Assembly (NCBI GenBank): GCA_017938925.1
Contig: JAGBAO010000005.1
Coordinates: 18,950 to 82,949 of the forward strand
Source of the DNA: Bacteroidales bacterium
GTDB taxonomy: Bacteria > Bacteroidota > Bacteroidia > Bacteroidales > UBA932
Reading direction: 5' to 3'
Length of the DNA stretch: 64,000 bases
Shown one piece after another: positions 33,641-42,229 of this stretch (positions are counted from its first letter, which is position 1; every line of letters starts with the position of its first letter). The notes below the pieces were generated by a model. That model was given only the letters and a program-made list of their open reading frames with translations, ran no database searches and had not been told where the DNA came from. Position numbers and translations under genes: made by a program.

Positions 33641-35868
33641 TGTCAGCAGCGCTCTATGCGCTCGTTCCGGGCATCGTACCAGGTACGGAGCCCGAAGGCA
33701 CGGTCGAGAAGCTCGACAGTGCGGTCGTTTCGACCTCCCGTGCAGGAGAAACCACACCTGTGACCTACACGATGGTCTCAAAGGAGGAACTCCGCAGGAC
33801 CAATCCTCTCAATTCGCTTCCTATGACCCTGGCCATGCAGCCTTCTGTCGTCTCCGTCAACGAGGGTGGTACCGGTCTGGGATACTCCAAGATGACGGTC
33901 AGAGGAATCAAGGGGTCTCAGATCAATGTGACTCTCAACGGAATAACGCTTAATGATGCTGAGTCACAGGAGGTGTTCTGGGTGAATATTCCTGCACTTT
34001 CGGGAATCCTTTCCAGCGTCCAGCTTCAGCGCGGACTGGGCACGTCGGCAAATGGTCCTGGAGCCTTCGGAGCCAGCATAAACATGAGCACGTCTTCTGT
34101 AGGGTCAAACCCTTACGGAAGGGTGGACCTGGGCTATGGCTCGTTCAATACATTCACTGCGACGGCAGCCGCAGGAACGGGACTGATGAAATCCGGATTG
34201 TATTTTGACATGGCCTATTCCCGCGGAATGACAGACGGTTATATCAGGAATGCCTATGCTGATGTGGAGTCGGCCTTCGCTGTCCTGGGATGGATGAACC
34301 AGAAGAATTCCCTGCGTCTTACCTGGCTCTACGGAGACCAGCACACAGGCATAACCTGGAACGGAATCGATCTGGACCAGTATGCAGCGGACAGAAGGTA
34401 CAATCCGGCAGGAGAATACTATGATCAGTATGGCAACGTGCATTACTACGACAATGAGACAGACAACTACACCCAGCATCATCTTCAGCTGAACTATACG
34501 CGTCAGTTCACGGAGAGCCTGTTGTGGAGCACGACCTTCAACTGGACGAAGGGAGACGGGTATTATGAGAACTATAAGGCAGGGGGAGATTCCGGAGACT
34601 CGATTGTCCGTGAGGCGATGGACAACCATTATTTCGTGCTGAACTCAGACCTTCGCTACAGGGCTGATAACCTGAATATCACTGCCGGGGTCAATCTTTC
34701 CCGTTATGACGGAGACCATATCGGCAAGCTCCTGTGGAACAATCTCCTGGGTGACTCATACGACTATGCCTCCCATCATTGGTATTTCAACAACGGACTC
34801 AAGCAGGAAGCAAATACCTTCGTGCGTGCCGAATACTCACCGCTGGACTGGCTCACCGCTTATGGTGACATTCAATATCGAGGTATATGGCTGGATATGA
34901 CAGGTCCGGAGGACGATCAGATTCCTCTTGATCATTCTACACAGTGGCAGTTCGTGAACCCTCGTGCCGGAGTGTCCTTCCACTGGAATCCGCGCCATAA
35001 GGCATATGTTTCCGCCGCCCTCGGACATCGCGAACCGGGAAGAAGCGACATAAAGGAGAATATCAAGAATGCGTATGTTGCGGCACAAGCCGGGATCACC
35101 GGAGAGGGAGTTTCGCTCCGACCGGAAAAGATGCTTGACATGGAGCTCGGTTACTCCTATATGACCGAAGACCTGTCATTGTCAGCGACCTTATACATGA
35201 TGGAGTACTGGGATATGCTTCTCGAAACCGGAAGACTGACCAATGTGGGATATGCCATCAAGGAGAATGTGGACAGGAGCTGGCGAAGGGGAGTGGAGCT
35301 TGCTGCCGGATGGCAGGCCCTTGACTGGCTTCGTGCAGATGCCAACCTGAGTCTGAGCATGAATCAGATAAAGGATTATGTGGAATATGTGCAGAATGTG
35401 GATGACGACTGGAACATGACAGGACGGACGACCGAAATGAAATATGGCCGCACCACCATGCTCATGTCACCGTCACTGACCGGAATGGCACGCCTTGCAT
35501 TCAGCCCATGGCGCGGAATAGCATCCAATTCCTTGAGGACCACGACGTTGGCAATAGACGGAAAGTATGTCGGAAAGCAGTATCTGGACAACACCATGAC
35601 AGACTCGCGCTCAGTCCCGACCTATTTTGTGTCCAATCTTTCTCTGTCCCATGATTTCAGATTATCGGGTAGGTCTGAGCATGCAGATGAGAGAGATTCG
35701 CATCTGAGCCTGTCCCTTCACGTGTCTAACCTGTTCAACAACATGTACTATGCGGACGGATGGTGCTGGAAGAATGTAATGGAATCTGACGGGACGGTCG
35801 TGGATGGTATAGGCATATATCCCCAGGCACCTGTGAACTTCATGTTCAAGGTGGGATATTCGTTCTGA
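33625..35868 (+). CDS. TonB-dependent outer-membrane receptor, probably for thiamine
   Basis: A 747-residue TonB-dependent receptor with a short signal peptide (MRGFLLSAALYALVPG). The plug domain (about 28-145) shows DSAVVSTSRAG, SKMTVRGIKGSQINVTLNGI and ESQEVFWVNIPALSG. A 22-strand barrel ends in the aromatic C-terminus NFMFKVGYSF. It lacks the SusC-type carboxypeptidase-like N-terminal domain. The TPP riboswitch directly upstream points to thiamine or a thiamine precursor as the substrate, as for the riboswitch-controlled thiamine receptor of Bacteroides. Stop follows at 35868 with no further thiamine gene. Confidence 0.93.
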   Translation: MRGFLLSAALYALVPGIVPGTEPEGTVEKLDSAVVSTSRAGETTPVTYTMVSKEELRRTNPLNSLPMTLAMQPSVVSVNEGGTGLGYSKMTVRGIKGSQINVTLNGITLNDAESQEVFWVNIPALSGILSSVQLQRGLGTSANGPGAFGASINMSTSSVGSNPYGRVDLGYGSFNTFTATAAAGTGLMKSGLYFDMAYSRGMTDGYIRNAYADVESAFAVLGWMNQKNSLRLTWLYGDQHTGITWNGIDLDQYAADRRYNPAGEYYDQYGNVHYYDNETDNYTQHHLQLNYTRQFTESLLWSTTFNWTKGDGYYENYKAGGDSGDSIVREAMDNHYFVLNSDLRYRADNLNITAGVNLSRYDGDHIGKLLWNNLLGDSYDYASHHWYFNNGLKQEANTFVRAEYSPLDWLTAYGDIQYRGIWLDMTGPEDDQIPLDHSTQWQFVNPRAGVSFHWNPRHKAYVSAALGHREPGRSDIKENIKNAYVAAQAGITGEGVSLRPEKMLDMELGYSYMTEDLSLSATLYMMEYWDMLLETGRLTNVGYAIKENVDRSWRRGVELAAGWQALDWLRADANLSLSMNQIKDYVEYVQNVDDDWNMTGRTTEMKYGRTTMLMSPSLTGMARLAFSPWRGIASNSLRTTTLAIDGKYVGKQYLDNTMTDSRSVPTYFVSNLSLSHDFRLSGRSEHADERDSHLSLSLHVSNLFNNMYYADGWCWKNVMESDGTVVDGIGIYPQAPVNFMFKVGYSF

Positions 35869-35890
35869 TATGCTTCGTGAGTGTCCGGCC

Positions 35891-36484
35891 TTATGACAGA
35901 GGCTTTCTGCTGAGGCTGTTCAGATCCACCTTGTGGAACTTGTATCCGAGTCGGCGCAGCTGTATGGCGGCGCCGATTCTGTACATGACCTTCACTGTCC
36001 TTGCAAAGATGTGGAATGCCTTGATTGTCTGGTGCTCGATCTGCTCGTGCCTGATGAAGTCGATGGCCTTCTGAGCACAGCAGAGCATGATGTTCATTAT
36101 CTGCTTAGCCTCGACCGAATCCAGCGCAAGACCAAGGATGTTCTGGACAATGAACTCGTCCATGTCATCAAATCCCCTCGGGCCATGGAGACTTTCGTAT
36201 TTCGCGCTGTGGTGACGGCCCCAGTCGGAGTCCCACCACTGGGCGACAGCCATTCCGGCATATCCGGCACATGCAGTGGCGAATTCAGGATAACTGTTCA
36301 CTTCCGGCAGAGCTTCTGCAATATACTCAGGAGCCCATTCCTTCCATTTCTGGTCGATGTCTTCCGAACTGAGAAGCTCCTTGTCAAGCATTCCGAGGCT
36401 TGTGCATGTCCTGAGAAGCTCCTGAAGGAGGTTTGATTCGTATGTGTCGTAGTACTGTGTGTTCTCTTCCATGGTCATAATCAA
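35891..36484 (-). CDS. Conserved hypothetical protein
   Basis: A 197-residue soluble, mostly helical protein (MEENTQYYDTYESNLLQ start region; ATGs at 36484, 36478 and 36472 are all possible). No known motif is recognised. There are two tryptophan-rich segments (QKWKEWAPEYI, AQWWDSDWG). The gene lies alone between the receptor and trmD. A strong promoter and then a strong terminator both lie upstream of it, so its expression may depend on readthrough or on a separate weak promoter. Confidence 0.75.
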   Translation of the reverse strand: MIMTMEENTQYYDTYESNLLQELLRTCTSLGMLDKELLSSEDIDQKWKEWAPEYIAEALPEVNSYPEFATACAGYAGMAVAQWWDSDWGRHHSAKYESLHGPRGFDDMDEFIVQNILGLALDSVEAKQIMNIMLCCAQKAIDFIRHEQIEHQTIKAFHIFARTVKVMYRIGAAIQLRRLGYKFHKVDLNSLSRKPLS

Positions 36485-36516
36485 ATCAAAATCAAGTTTC
36501 TGTGAAAATAGCCTTT

Positions 36517-36545
36517 AAAAAAGCTCGCATCACTGCGAGCTTTTT
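36517..36545 (-). terminator. Intrinsic terminator inside the leader of the hypothetical gene
   Basis: A 12-bp stem AAAAAGCTCGCA/TGCGAGCTTTTT with a 4-nt loop; on the minus strand it is followed by a further T-run. It lies 33 bp before the start codon of the downstream gene and about 95 bp after a consensus promoter. Confidence 0.88.
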
Positions 36546-36632
36546 CGGTTAGTTAGTAGTGTAGTGTATTCCCTAATGGGATGATTAATTATTAGTGGTT
36601 AGAAACGTCTGATTGACATAAAATCGTTATGT
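36517..36632 (-). ncRNA. Predicted about 115-nt leader or small RNA
   Basis: It is bounded by a consensus promoter (36639-36669) and the intrinsic terminator at 36517-36545, with no reading frame of note. It would be either a free-standing small RNA or an attenuator leader for the gene starting at 36484. The 5' end is estimated from the promoter. Confidence 0.5.
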
Positions 36633-36638
36633 CGAATG

Positions 36639-36669
36639 CAAATTTATGTAAAAATATGTTAGTTCCAAA
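36639..36669 (-). promoter_or_regulatory. Consensus promoter of the leader/small RNA
   Basis: On the minus strand TTTG (36666-36669), exactly 19 bp, TAAATTTG (36639-36646). This is among the best matches to the Bacteroidota consensus in the window. Confidence 0.8.
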
Positions 36670-36689
36670 TAAATTGGAATTAAAATTTC

Positions 36690-37373
36690 TTATTTTTCTT
36701 CATCGAGCAGGTGTGGCCTGAGGATTCGCGTCCTTTCGATGGCCTGTTCGTCCTGCCATTCCCTGATCAGTTTAGGATTCCCGCTGAGCAGGACATCCGG
36801 AACTCTCCATCCGTTGAATTCAGCCGGTCTTGTATAAACCGGAGGTGAAACCAGTCCGTCCTGGAAACTGTCACTGAGGGCGGATGTCTCATCGCTGATG
36901 GCACCCGGAATCAGCCTGATTATCGAGTCCGCAAGAATGGCTGCCGGGAGTTCTCCGCCGCTGAGGACATAGTCTCCACAGGAAATCTCGCGGGTAATCA
37001 GATGCTCCCTGATTCTGTGGTCGATTCCCTTGTAATGGCCGCAGAGGATGATGATGTTCTCCTTCAGGGAGAGCTCATTGGAGATGTTCTGATTCAGAAT
37101 CTCTCCATCTGGGGACATATATATGACCTCGTCGTAATCCCTTTCCGCCTTCAGCTCCTGAATCATGTTGTAGACCGGCTCCAGCATCAGCACCATGCCT
37201 GCATCGCCGCCATAACTGTAGTCATCGACCTGCTGTCTCGGGCCTTTGCCGTATTTGCGGAGGTTGTGGACGTGGATCTCCACCAGCCCCTTGCTGATTG
37301 CGCGACCCACGATAGAGTGGCTGAGCGGGCTCTCCAGAAGTTCAGGAACAACTGTCAGAATGTCTATTCTCAT
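36690..37373 (-). CDS. trmD: tRNA (guanine-37-N1)-methyltransferase
   Basis: A 227-residue SPOUT methyltransferase that makes m1G37 in tRNAs. Started at the complement of 37371-37373 ([16 protein letters not shown]), the usual TrmD N-terminus. The knot region shows [29 protein letters not shown] and the C-terminal [14 protein letters not shown] -7-like TATTTTTG is at 37406-37413 on the minus strand. Confidence 0.95.
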   Translation of the reverse strand: MRIDILTVVPELLESPLSHSIVGRAISKGLVEIHVHNLRKYGKGPRQQVDDYSYGGDAGMVLMLEPVYNMIQELKAERDYDEVIYMSPDGEILNQNISNELSLKENIIILCGHYKGIDHRIREHLITREISCGDYVLSGGELPAAILADSIIRLIPGAISDETSALSDSFQDGLVSPPVYTRPAEFNGWRVPDVLLSGNPKLIREWQDEQAIERTRILRPHLLDEEK

Positions 37374-37446
37374 ACTTAAATTCTTCAAATGGTTGTATCT
37401 GGCTGCAAAAATAGCATTTTGATGTGAGTTTTACTAAAATAAATGG

Positions 37447-37454
37447 TATATTTG
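37447..37454 (+). promoter_or_regulatory. -7 element upstream of the DUF349 gene
   Basis: TATATTTG, 36 bp before the ATG at 37491. A TTTG at 37428-37431 is closer than usual (15 bp). Confidence 0.5.
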
Positions 37455-37490
37455 CGAGTTGTATTTTTATAAACCAATAACTACGTTATT

Positions 37491-39284
37491 ATGACTGAAC
37501 AGATTATCCCTGATGTGGAACTTGCATCAGATGTAGCAGTGGCTGAGACTGTTGAAATGACAGAACCGGCAGTAAATTATTCAGAAAAGACTCTTGCGGA
37601 ACTTATCAGGCTGTTTGAAGAGCTTGCCGGCAATGAGGAGAGGATGAAGATGTCCAAGGATGCGGAGGCCATCAAGTCTGCATTCTACAAGAGACTCCAG
37701 AGGGAGAAGGCAGAGGCTGGTATTGTAGTCGAGCAGGTTGCGGCACTTGAGAACGAAGAGTCTGAGGTGGAGGACAAGGAGGAAGACACAGTGAGCGAGA
37801 ATCCGTTTGCAGAAATTGAAAGAGGATTCAAGGAACTGTACAATGCATATAAGAAGGAGCGCGCCGAGTACAACAGGCAGCTCGAAAAGGAACGTGAGCA
37901 GAATCTTGCCATGAAGGAGGCGATCATAGCCGACCTGAAGGCTCTTCTTGAGAAGCAGGAGGATGTGAATGCTACTTTCCCTGAGTTCCGTGAGATCCAG
38001 AACCGCTGGAGGGCTGTCGGTCCTGTTCCGGCTCAGAATTACAGGAATCTGAATGAAACATATCAGCTCTACGTCGAGCAGTTCTACGATATGGTCAAGA
38101 TCAACCGCGAGCTTCGTGACCTTGATTTCAAGAAGAATCTTGAGGCAAAGGAGGAGTTCTGTGCTCTTGCCGAGAAACTTGCCGAGGATGAGAATGTGAT
38201 TGAGGCATTCCGCGAACTTCAGAAGCTTCACGAGCAGTGGAAGGAGTACGGACCAGTGGCAAAGGAGTTCAGAGAGCAGATTTGGGAGCGCTTCAAGGCT
38301 GCGACTGCAGTTGTAAACAAGAGATACCAGGCACATTTCGAGGGCCTCAAGGAGCAGCATGCCGAGAATCTTGCCAGGAAGACCGCTCTTTGCGAGAAGG
38401 TGGAGGAGATTGCCGAGAGGGAAGTGACTGACTCAAATCAGTGGAATGCATTCTCCAAGGAGATCGAGGATATTCAGAAGGAGTGGAGGACGATAGGTTT
38501 CGCTTCAAAGAAGGAAAACCAGAAGGTCTATGACCGTTTCCGTGCAGCATGCGACAGGTTCTTCGGACGCAAGCGCGAGTTCTACACTGAATATAAGGAC
38601 AGCATCAACGCAAACCTTGAGAAGAAGATCGCAATCTGCGAGCAGGCCGAGGCGTTGAAGACAAGTACTGACTGGAAGAAGACCACTGAGCAGCTTATCG
38701 ATCTCCAGAAGCAGTGGAAGGAAATCGGAACAGTGCCACGCAAGAAGTCCGAGCAGCTCTGGAAGCGTTTCCGTGCAGCATGTGATGAGTTCTTTGCAGA
38801 GAGAGACAAGAACGCGAAGCCGGAGAATGATTTCTATGGTAACCTCAAGGCGAAGCAGCGTCTGATCGAGGAGATCAAGGAATATGAACTCAAGAATGAC
38901 TCTTCTGATGCGGAAGCATTGAAGGCGTTCCAGGCAAGATGGAATGAGATAGGATTTGTACCGTTCAAGGAGAAGGACAATGTCGCTCAGGCATATAAGT
39001 CAGCCTTGGCGGAGAAGTTCCCGCATCAGGGACGTCCGGGTCAGCGTCGTGGAAATTCACGTCCGGCAAGACCGCAGCTCTCTGAAAAGGAGCGTCTGAT
39101 CCAGAAATATCATGCACTGGAGCAGGATATCGTGACATATGAGAACAATATCGGTTTCTTCGCAATGTCAAAGAATGCAGAACCTCTCATCAGGCAGATG
39201 CAGGAGAGAATCGATGCGGCCAAGGCTGAACTCAAGGCTCTTGCCGAGCAGGTAAAGGCACTTAACGAAACAGAAAACAACTAA
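37491..39284 (+). CDS. DUF349 repeat protein
   Basis: A 597-residue, highly charged, helical protein with about five DUF349 repeats recognised by the recurring pattern W-(K/R)-x-(I/V/Y)-G-(x)-V/F (for example NRWRAVGPVPAQNY, EQWKEYGPVAKEF, KEWRTIGFASKKEN, KQWKEIGTVPRKKS, ARWNEIGFVPFKEK). Coiled coils flank the repeats. The function is unknown. In Bacteroidota it is often next to yidC, which follows here after 5 bp. Confidence 0.88.
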   Translation: MTEQIIPDVELASDVAVAETVEMTEPAVNYSEKTLAELIRLFEELAGNEERMKMSKDAEAIKSAFYKRLQREKAEAGIVVEQVAALENEESEVEDKEEDTVSENPFAEIERGFKELYNAYKKERAEYNRQLEKEREQNLAMKEAIIADLKALLEKQEDVNATFPEFREIQNRWRAVGPVPAQNYRNLNETYQLYVEQFYDMVKINRELRDLDFKKNLEAKEEFCALAEKLAEDENVIEAFRELQKLHEQWKEYGPVAKEFREQIWERFKAATAVVNKRYQAHFEGLKEQHAENLARKTALCEKVEEIAEREVTDSNQWNAFSKEIEDIQKEWRTIGFASKKENQKVYDRFRAACDRFFGRKREFYTEYKDSINANLEKKIAICEQAEALKTSTDWKKTTEQLIDLQKQWKEIGTVPRKKSEQLWKRFRAACDEFFAERDKNAKPENDFYGNLKAKQRLIEEIKEYELKNDSSDAEALKAFQARWNEIGFVPFKEKDNVAQAYKSALAEKFPHQGRPGQRRGNSRPARPQLSEKERLIQKYHALEQDIVTYENNIGFFAMSKNAEPLIRQMQERIDAAKAELKALAEQVKALNETENN

Positions 39285-39289
39285 TCATA

Positions 39290-41140
39290 ATGAATAAAAA
39301 CAATATCATTGGTTTTGTGCTGATAGGCGTGATCATGTTCGGATTCACGTGGTATCAGTCAAAGCAGTACGAAAAGCAGGCGGAGGCACAGGCACAGCTC
39401 GACTCCATTGCGTTTGTAGAGCAGATGGCCGCGATGGCCATGGACTCCGTCAAGAGAGCTGAAGGTGTAGCGGAAAATGCTTCTGCGGTCCAGGTCAAGA
39501 CGCTTCCTATGTATAAGGACAGCATGCTGACTGAGGCAAGACTGGCTGAGGCGCAGATATATAAGCTGTCCAACGACAAGGTGGAGATCGAGTTCACCAC
39601 CCGTGGTGCACAGCCGCACTCGGTGAAGATCAAGGACTACATGACTTATGACAGCACCGATCTGTATCTGATCAAGCCGGAGCAGAGCCAGTATGGCATA
39701 AGCATTTATGCCGGCGAAAACATCAACACCAAGGATTTTGTGTTCCAGGTGGCTGAGCACAACGACAGTCTTCTTGTCATGCGGCTTCCATTTGCCCAGG
39801 GCGGGTATATCCAGCAGGTATATGCCCTTTCTGAAGGCAGCTATATGATGCAGAATGAGCTCTCGTTTGTGGGAATGGGTGATCTTATCCCTCGTAATGT
39901 GTCCATGCTGGATATCGACTGGAATGTCGTGATCCCGCGTCTTGAGAAGGGATACAAGAACGAGAAGCAGTATTCCAAGCTTGACTACTATTTTACTGGC
40001 GACAAGAAATGTGAGGAGATCGGAAGAGGAAAGGACGACAGCGAGCGCATCAGCTCCAAGATGAAGTGGTTCGCTTTCCAGCAGCAGTTCTTCTCAGCAA
40101 TCATGACAGCAGGTGAGGAGTTCGCTTCAGCAGACCTTTCTGTGAAGTATTTTGCCGAGGATGATCCGTCCCGCAACCTTATGGCCTGCTCAGCAAGGCT
40201 CCGTTCTGACTTCCAGGGAGGCTCGGATTCAATATCCATCCCTTATGAGTTCTGTTTTGGTCCGAATGATTACAGGACCCTTAAAAGTTATGACCTCAAA
40301 TACCAGACTATAGTACCTCTCGGAGGCTGGATGGTGGCATGGTTCAGCCGTCTGGTTATCATTCCATGCTTCGACCTCCTCGGCAAGTTCATCAGCAACT
40401 ACGGTATAGTCATCCTTCTGATGACCCTCCTGATCAAACTTCTGATCTCGCCTCTGACCATCAAGTCATACAAGTCTTCTGCAAGAATGCAGGTTCTCAA
40501 GCCTGAGATCGACAAGCTGAATGCGAAGTATCCGAATGAGAAGGATGCCATGAAGAAGCAGCAGGCGATGATGGATCTTTATCAGAAGGCAGGAATCAGC
40601 CCGATGGGTGGCTGTCTGCCTATGTTGCTCCAGATGCCTATCCTTTTTGCTATGTTCCGTTTCTTCCCGGCTTCCATCGAACTTCGTCAGCAGAAGTTCC
40701 TGTGGGCTGATGACCTCAGCGCATACGATTCCATTTGGGATTTCGGTGTGAACATTCCGCTTCTCGGAGACCATCTCTCGCTCTTCGCCCTTCTGATGGC
40801 GGCTTCGATGTTCATCTATTCAAAGATGACTTCAAGCCAGATGTCGGACGATCCTAACATGGCTGGAATGAAGTTCATGAGCGTCTGGCTCATGCCTATC
40901 ATGATGTTCTTCATCTGTAACAACCTTTCCAGCGGTCTGAGCTACTACTATCTCCTTTCAAACATCATCACAATGGGTATGACCTGGTACATCCGCAAGT
41001 TCGTCGTGACTGAGGACAAGGTGCGTGCAGAGATGATGCTTCGTGCCAAGCAGCCTAAGAAGAAGTCAAAGTGGCAGCAGAGGCTGGAGGAGGCTCAGAG
41101 AATGCAGGAGCAGATGCAGAAACAGCAGGGAAGACGATAG
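39290..41140 (+). CDS. yidC: Membrane protein insertase YidC
   Basis: A 616-residue YidC/Oxa1 insertase. There is an N-terminal membrane helix (IIGFVLIGVIMFGFTWY), a large periplasmic beta-domain (about 70-330), and then the conserved core of five helices with LLMTLLIKLLISPLT, KYPNEKDAMKKQQAMMDLYQ and GCLPMLLQMPILFAMF. The basic C-terminal tail (QPKKKSKWQQRLEEAQRMQE) is typical. It places proteins in the inner membrane with or without SecYEG. It lies 5 bp after the DUF349 gene. Confidence 0.96.
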   Translation: MNKNNIIGFVLIGVIMFGFTWYQSKQYEKQAEAQAQLDSIAFVEQMAAMAMDSVKRAEGVAENASAVQVKTLPMYKDSMLTEARLAEAQIYKLSNDKVEIEFTTRGAQPHSVKIKDYMTYDSTDLYLIKPEQSQYGISIYAGENINTKDFVFQVAEHNDSLLVMRLPFAQGGYIQQVYALSEGSYMMQNELSFVGMGDLIPRNVSMLDIDWNVVIPRLEKGYKNEKQYSKLDYYFTGDKKCEEIGRGKDDSERISSKMKWFAFQQQFFSAIMTAGEEFASADLSVKYFAEDDPSRNLMACSARLRSDFQGGSDSISIPYEFCFGPNDYRTLKSYDLKYQTIVPLGGWMVAWFSRLVIIPCFDLLGKFISNYGIVILLMTLLIKLLISPLTIKSYKSSARMQVLKPEIDKLNAKYPNEKDAMKKQQAMMDLYQKAGISPMGGCLPMLLQMPILFAMFRFFPASIELRQQKFLWADDLSAYDSIWDFGVNIPLLGDHLSLFALLMAASMFIYSKMTSSQMSDDPNMAGMKFMSVWLMPIMMFFICNNLSSGLSYYYLLSNIITMGMTWYIRKFVVTEDKVRAEMMLRAKQPKKKSKWQQRLEEAQRMQEQMQKQQGRR

Positions 41141-41147
41141 CTCTTTT

Positions 41148-41181
41148 GTCATTTCGAGCGACTTAAGGAGTCGAGAAATCT
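41148..41181. repeat. Dispersed GTCAT(T/G)TCGAGCG intergenic repeat, copy 1
   Basis: GTCATTTCGAGCGACTTAAGGAGTCGAGAAATCT reads as an imperfect palindrome (TTTCGAGCGACT / AGTCGAGAAA). Related copies occur at 61481-61554. Similar elements are common between genes in Bacteroidota. Confidence 0.65.
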
Positions 41182-41190
41182 ATATGACAG

Positions 41191-41883
41191 ATGATTTCAG
41201 ATAAAATAAACAGATTATATTCGGAACTGCCGGCGACCGTGAGGTTGGTGGCAGTTTCTAAGTTTCACCCGTTTGAGGCGATTGAGGAGGCTTATCATGC
41301 AGGGCAGAGGATCTTTGCCGAGAGCCGTCCGCAGGAACTTCTCGCCAAGGTACGACGTCTTGAGGAGATCCGTGCAGAGAGGGGAGACTCAGGCTATATG
41401 GCTGATATCGAGTGGCATTTCATCGGACATCTGCAGACCAATAAGCTTAAGATGGTTTTGCCGTATGTGTCATTGGTGCAGTCGGTGGATTCTCTCAGGC
41501 TTCTGGAGGCCATCAACTCCTGGGGTGCGGCGAACGGCAAGGTGATTCCTGTTCTCCTTGAACCGCATGTGGCAGCGGAAGAGACCAAGCAGGGATTCTC
41601 GCCCGAGGAGATTGCTTCGGTTCTGAGTTCTGCATCAGAATATCAGAACATTCTCTTTAAAGGCATAATGGGTATGGCGACCTTCACTGACGATGAGTCG
41701 GTGATCCGTTCCGATTTCGCATCACTTCGTGCAATCTTCGATTCAGCACGATCGAATCATCCGGCTCTGGCACAGGATTTCACAGAACTTTCGATCGGCA
41801 TGTCGGACGACTATCCTCTTGCCATCGAATACGGCTCCACAATGGTCCGCATCGGCTCCATGATCTTCGGTCAGAGGGGCTGA
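41191..41883 (+). CDS. YggS/PLPBP family pyridoxal-phosphate homeostasis protein
   Basis: A 230-residue single-domain, alanine-racemase-like TIM barrel that binds PLP and balances cellular vitamin B6 and amino acids. The PLP lysine is in LVAVSKFHPFEAI, followed by FAESRPQEL, WHFIGHLQTNK (the family hallmark) and LSIGMSDDYPLAIEYGSTMVRIGS near the C-terminus. A transcription terminator follows at 41904-41933. Confidence 0.95.
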   Translation: MISDKINRLYSELPATVRLVAVSKFHPFEAIEEAYHAGQRIFAESRPQELLAKVRRLEEIRAERGDSGYMADIEWHFIGHLQTNKLKMVLPYVSLVQSVDSLRLLEAINSWGAANGKVIPVLLEPHVAAEETKQGFSPEEIASVLSSASEYQNILFKGIMGMATFTDDESVIRSDFASLRAIFDSARSNHPALAQDFTELSIGMSDDYPLAIEYGSTMVRIGSMIFGQRG

Positions 41884-41903
41884 TGATTCTTTTTTCTTGC
41901 GAT

Positions 41904-41938
41904 AATCCTGGTATTTAGCAAAATATCAGGATTTTTAT
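41904..41938 (+). terminator. Terminator after the YggS gene
   Basis: AATCCTGGTATTT and AAATATCAGGATT form a 13-bp stem with one G-U and a 4-nt loop, followed by TTTTATTT. Confidence 0.85.
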
Positions 41939-41969
41939 TTGTATATATAGTAAATCTCATATAACTTTG
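41938..41969 (+). promoter_or_regulatory. Promoter of the small-peptide/lipoprotein unit
   Basis: TTTG (41938-41941), 20-bp spacer, TAACTTTG (41962-41969). Its -33 element overlaps the T-run of the preceding terminator. The -7 box covers an in-frame ATG, so translation must start further down, at 42050. Confidence 0.75.
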
Positions 41970-42049
41970 TGGCTTTGTGGTTCCTTGTGAAAGGTGCCCG
42001 CAATTCTTCTGAAATTCAAATAAATAACAATCTTAAATATCAATCAGTT

Positions 42050-42217
42050 ATGACCCTTGACAAGAAAATTTCTTGGGGGGGGGAATCATATTATGAGTCT
42101 CCTCTCGTAAATTCGCTCGAAATGTCGAACGAAGGAGTGCTGTGTGCCAGTTTTGGCGGTGCCAATCAGGCTGGTAAGGCACTATCTGAAGATGTAAATT
42201 CTACTTGGAACTTCTAA
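42050..42217 (+). CDS. Small conserved peptide with a poly-G tract
   Basis: A 55-residue frame from the ATG at 42050 (MTLDKKISWGGESYYESPLV ...). The segment YYESPLVNSLEMSNEGVLCASF matches a recurrent type of short Bacteroidales peptide (ESPxV...EGVLCAS) often found before genes for surface lipoproteins. A run of nine G at 42075-42083 lies in the coding region, and the frame is currently open. The function is unknown. It precedes the large lipoprotein gene by 12 bp and probably shares its transcript. Confidence 0.65.
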   Translation: MTLDKKISWGGESYYESPLVNSLEMSNEGVLCASFGGANQAGKALSEDVNSTWNF

Positions 42218-42229
42218 CTCTGCAACGTA

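Noticed and set aside
41969-42049. An ATG at 41969 as the start of the small peptide
   Set aside because: It lies at the last base of the TAACTTTG -7 box; the conserved peptide pattern also begins later.
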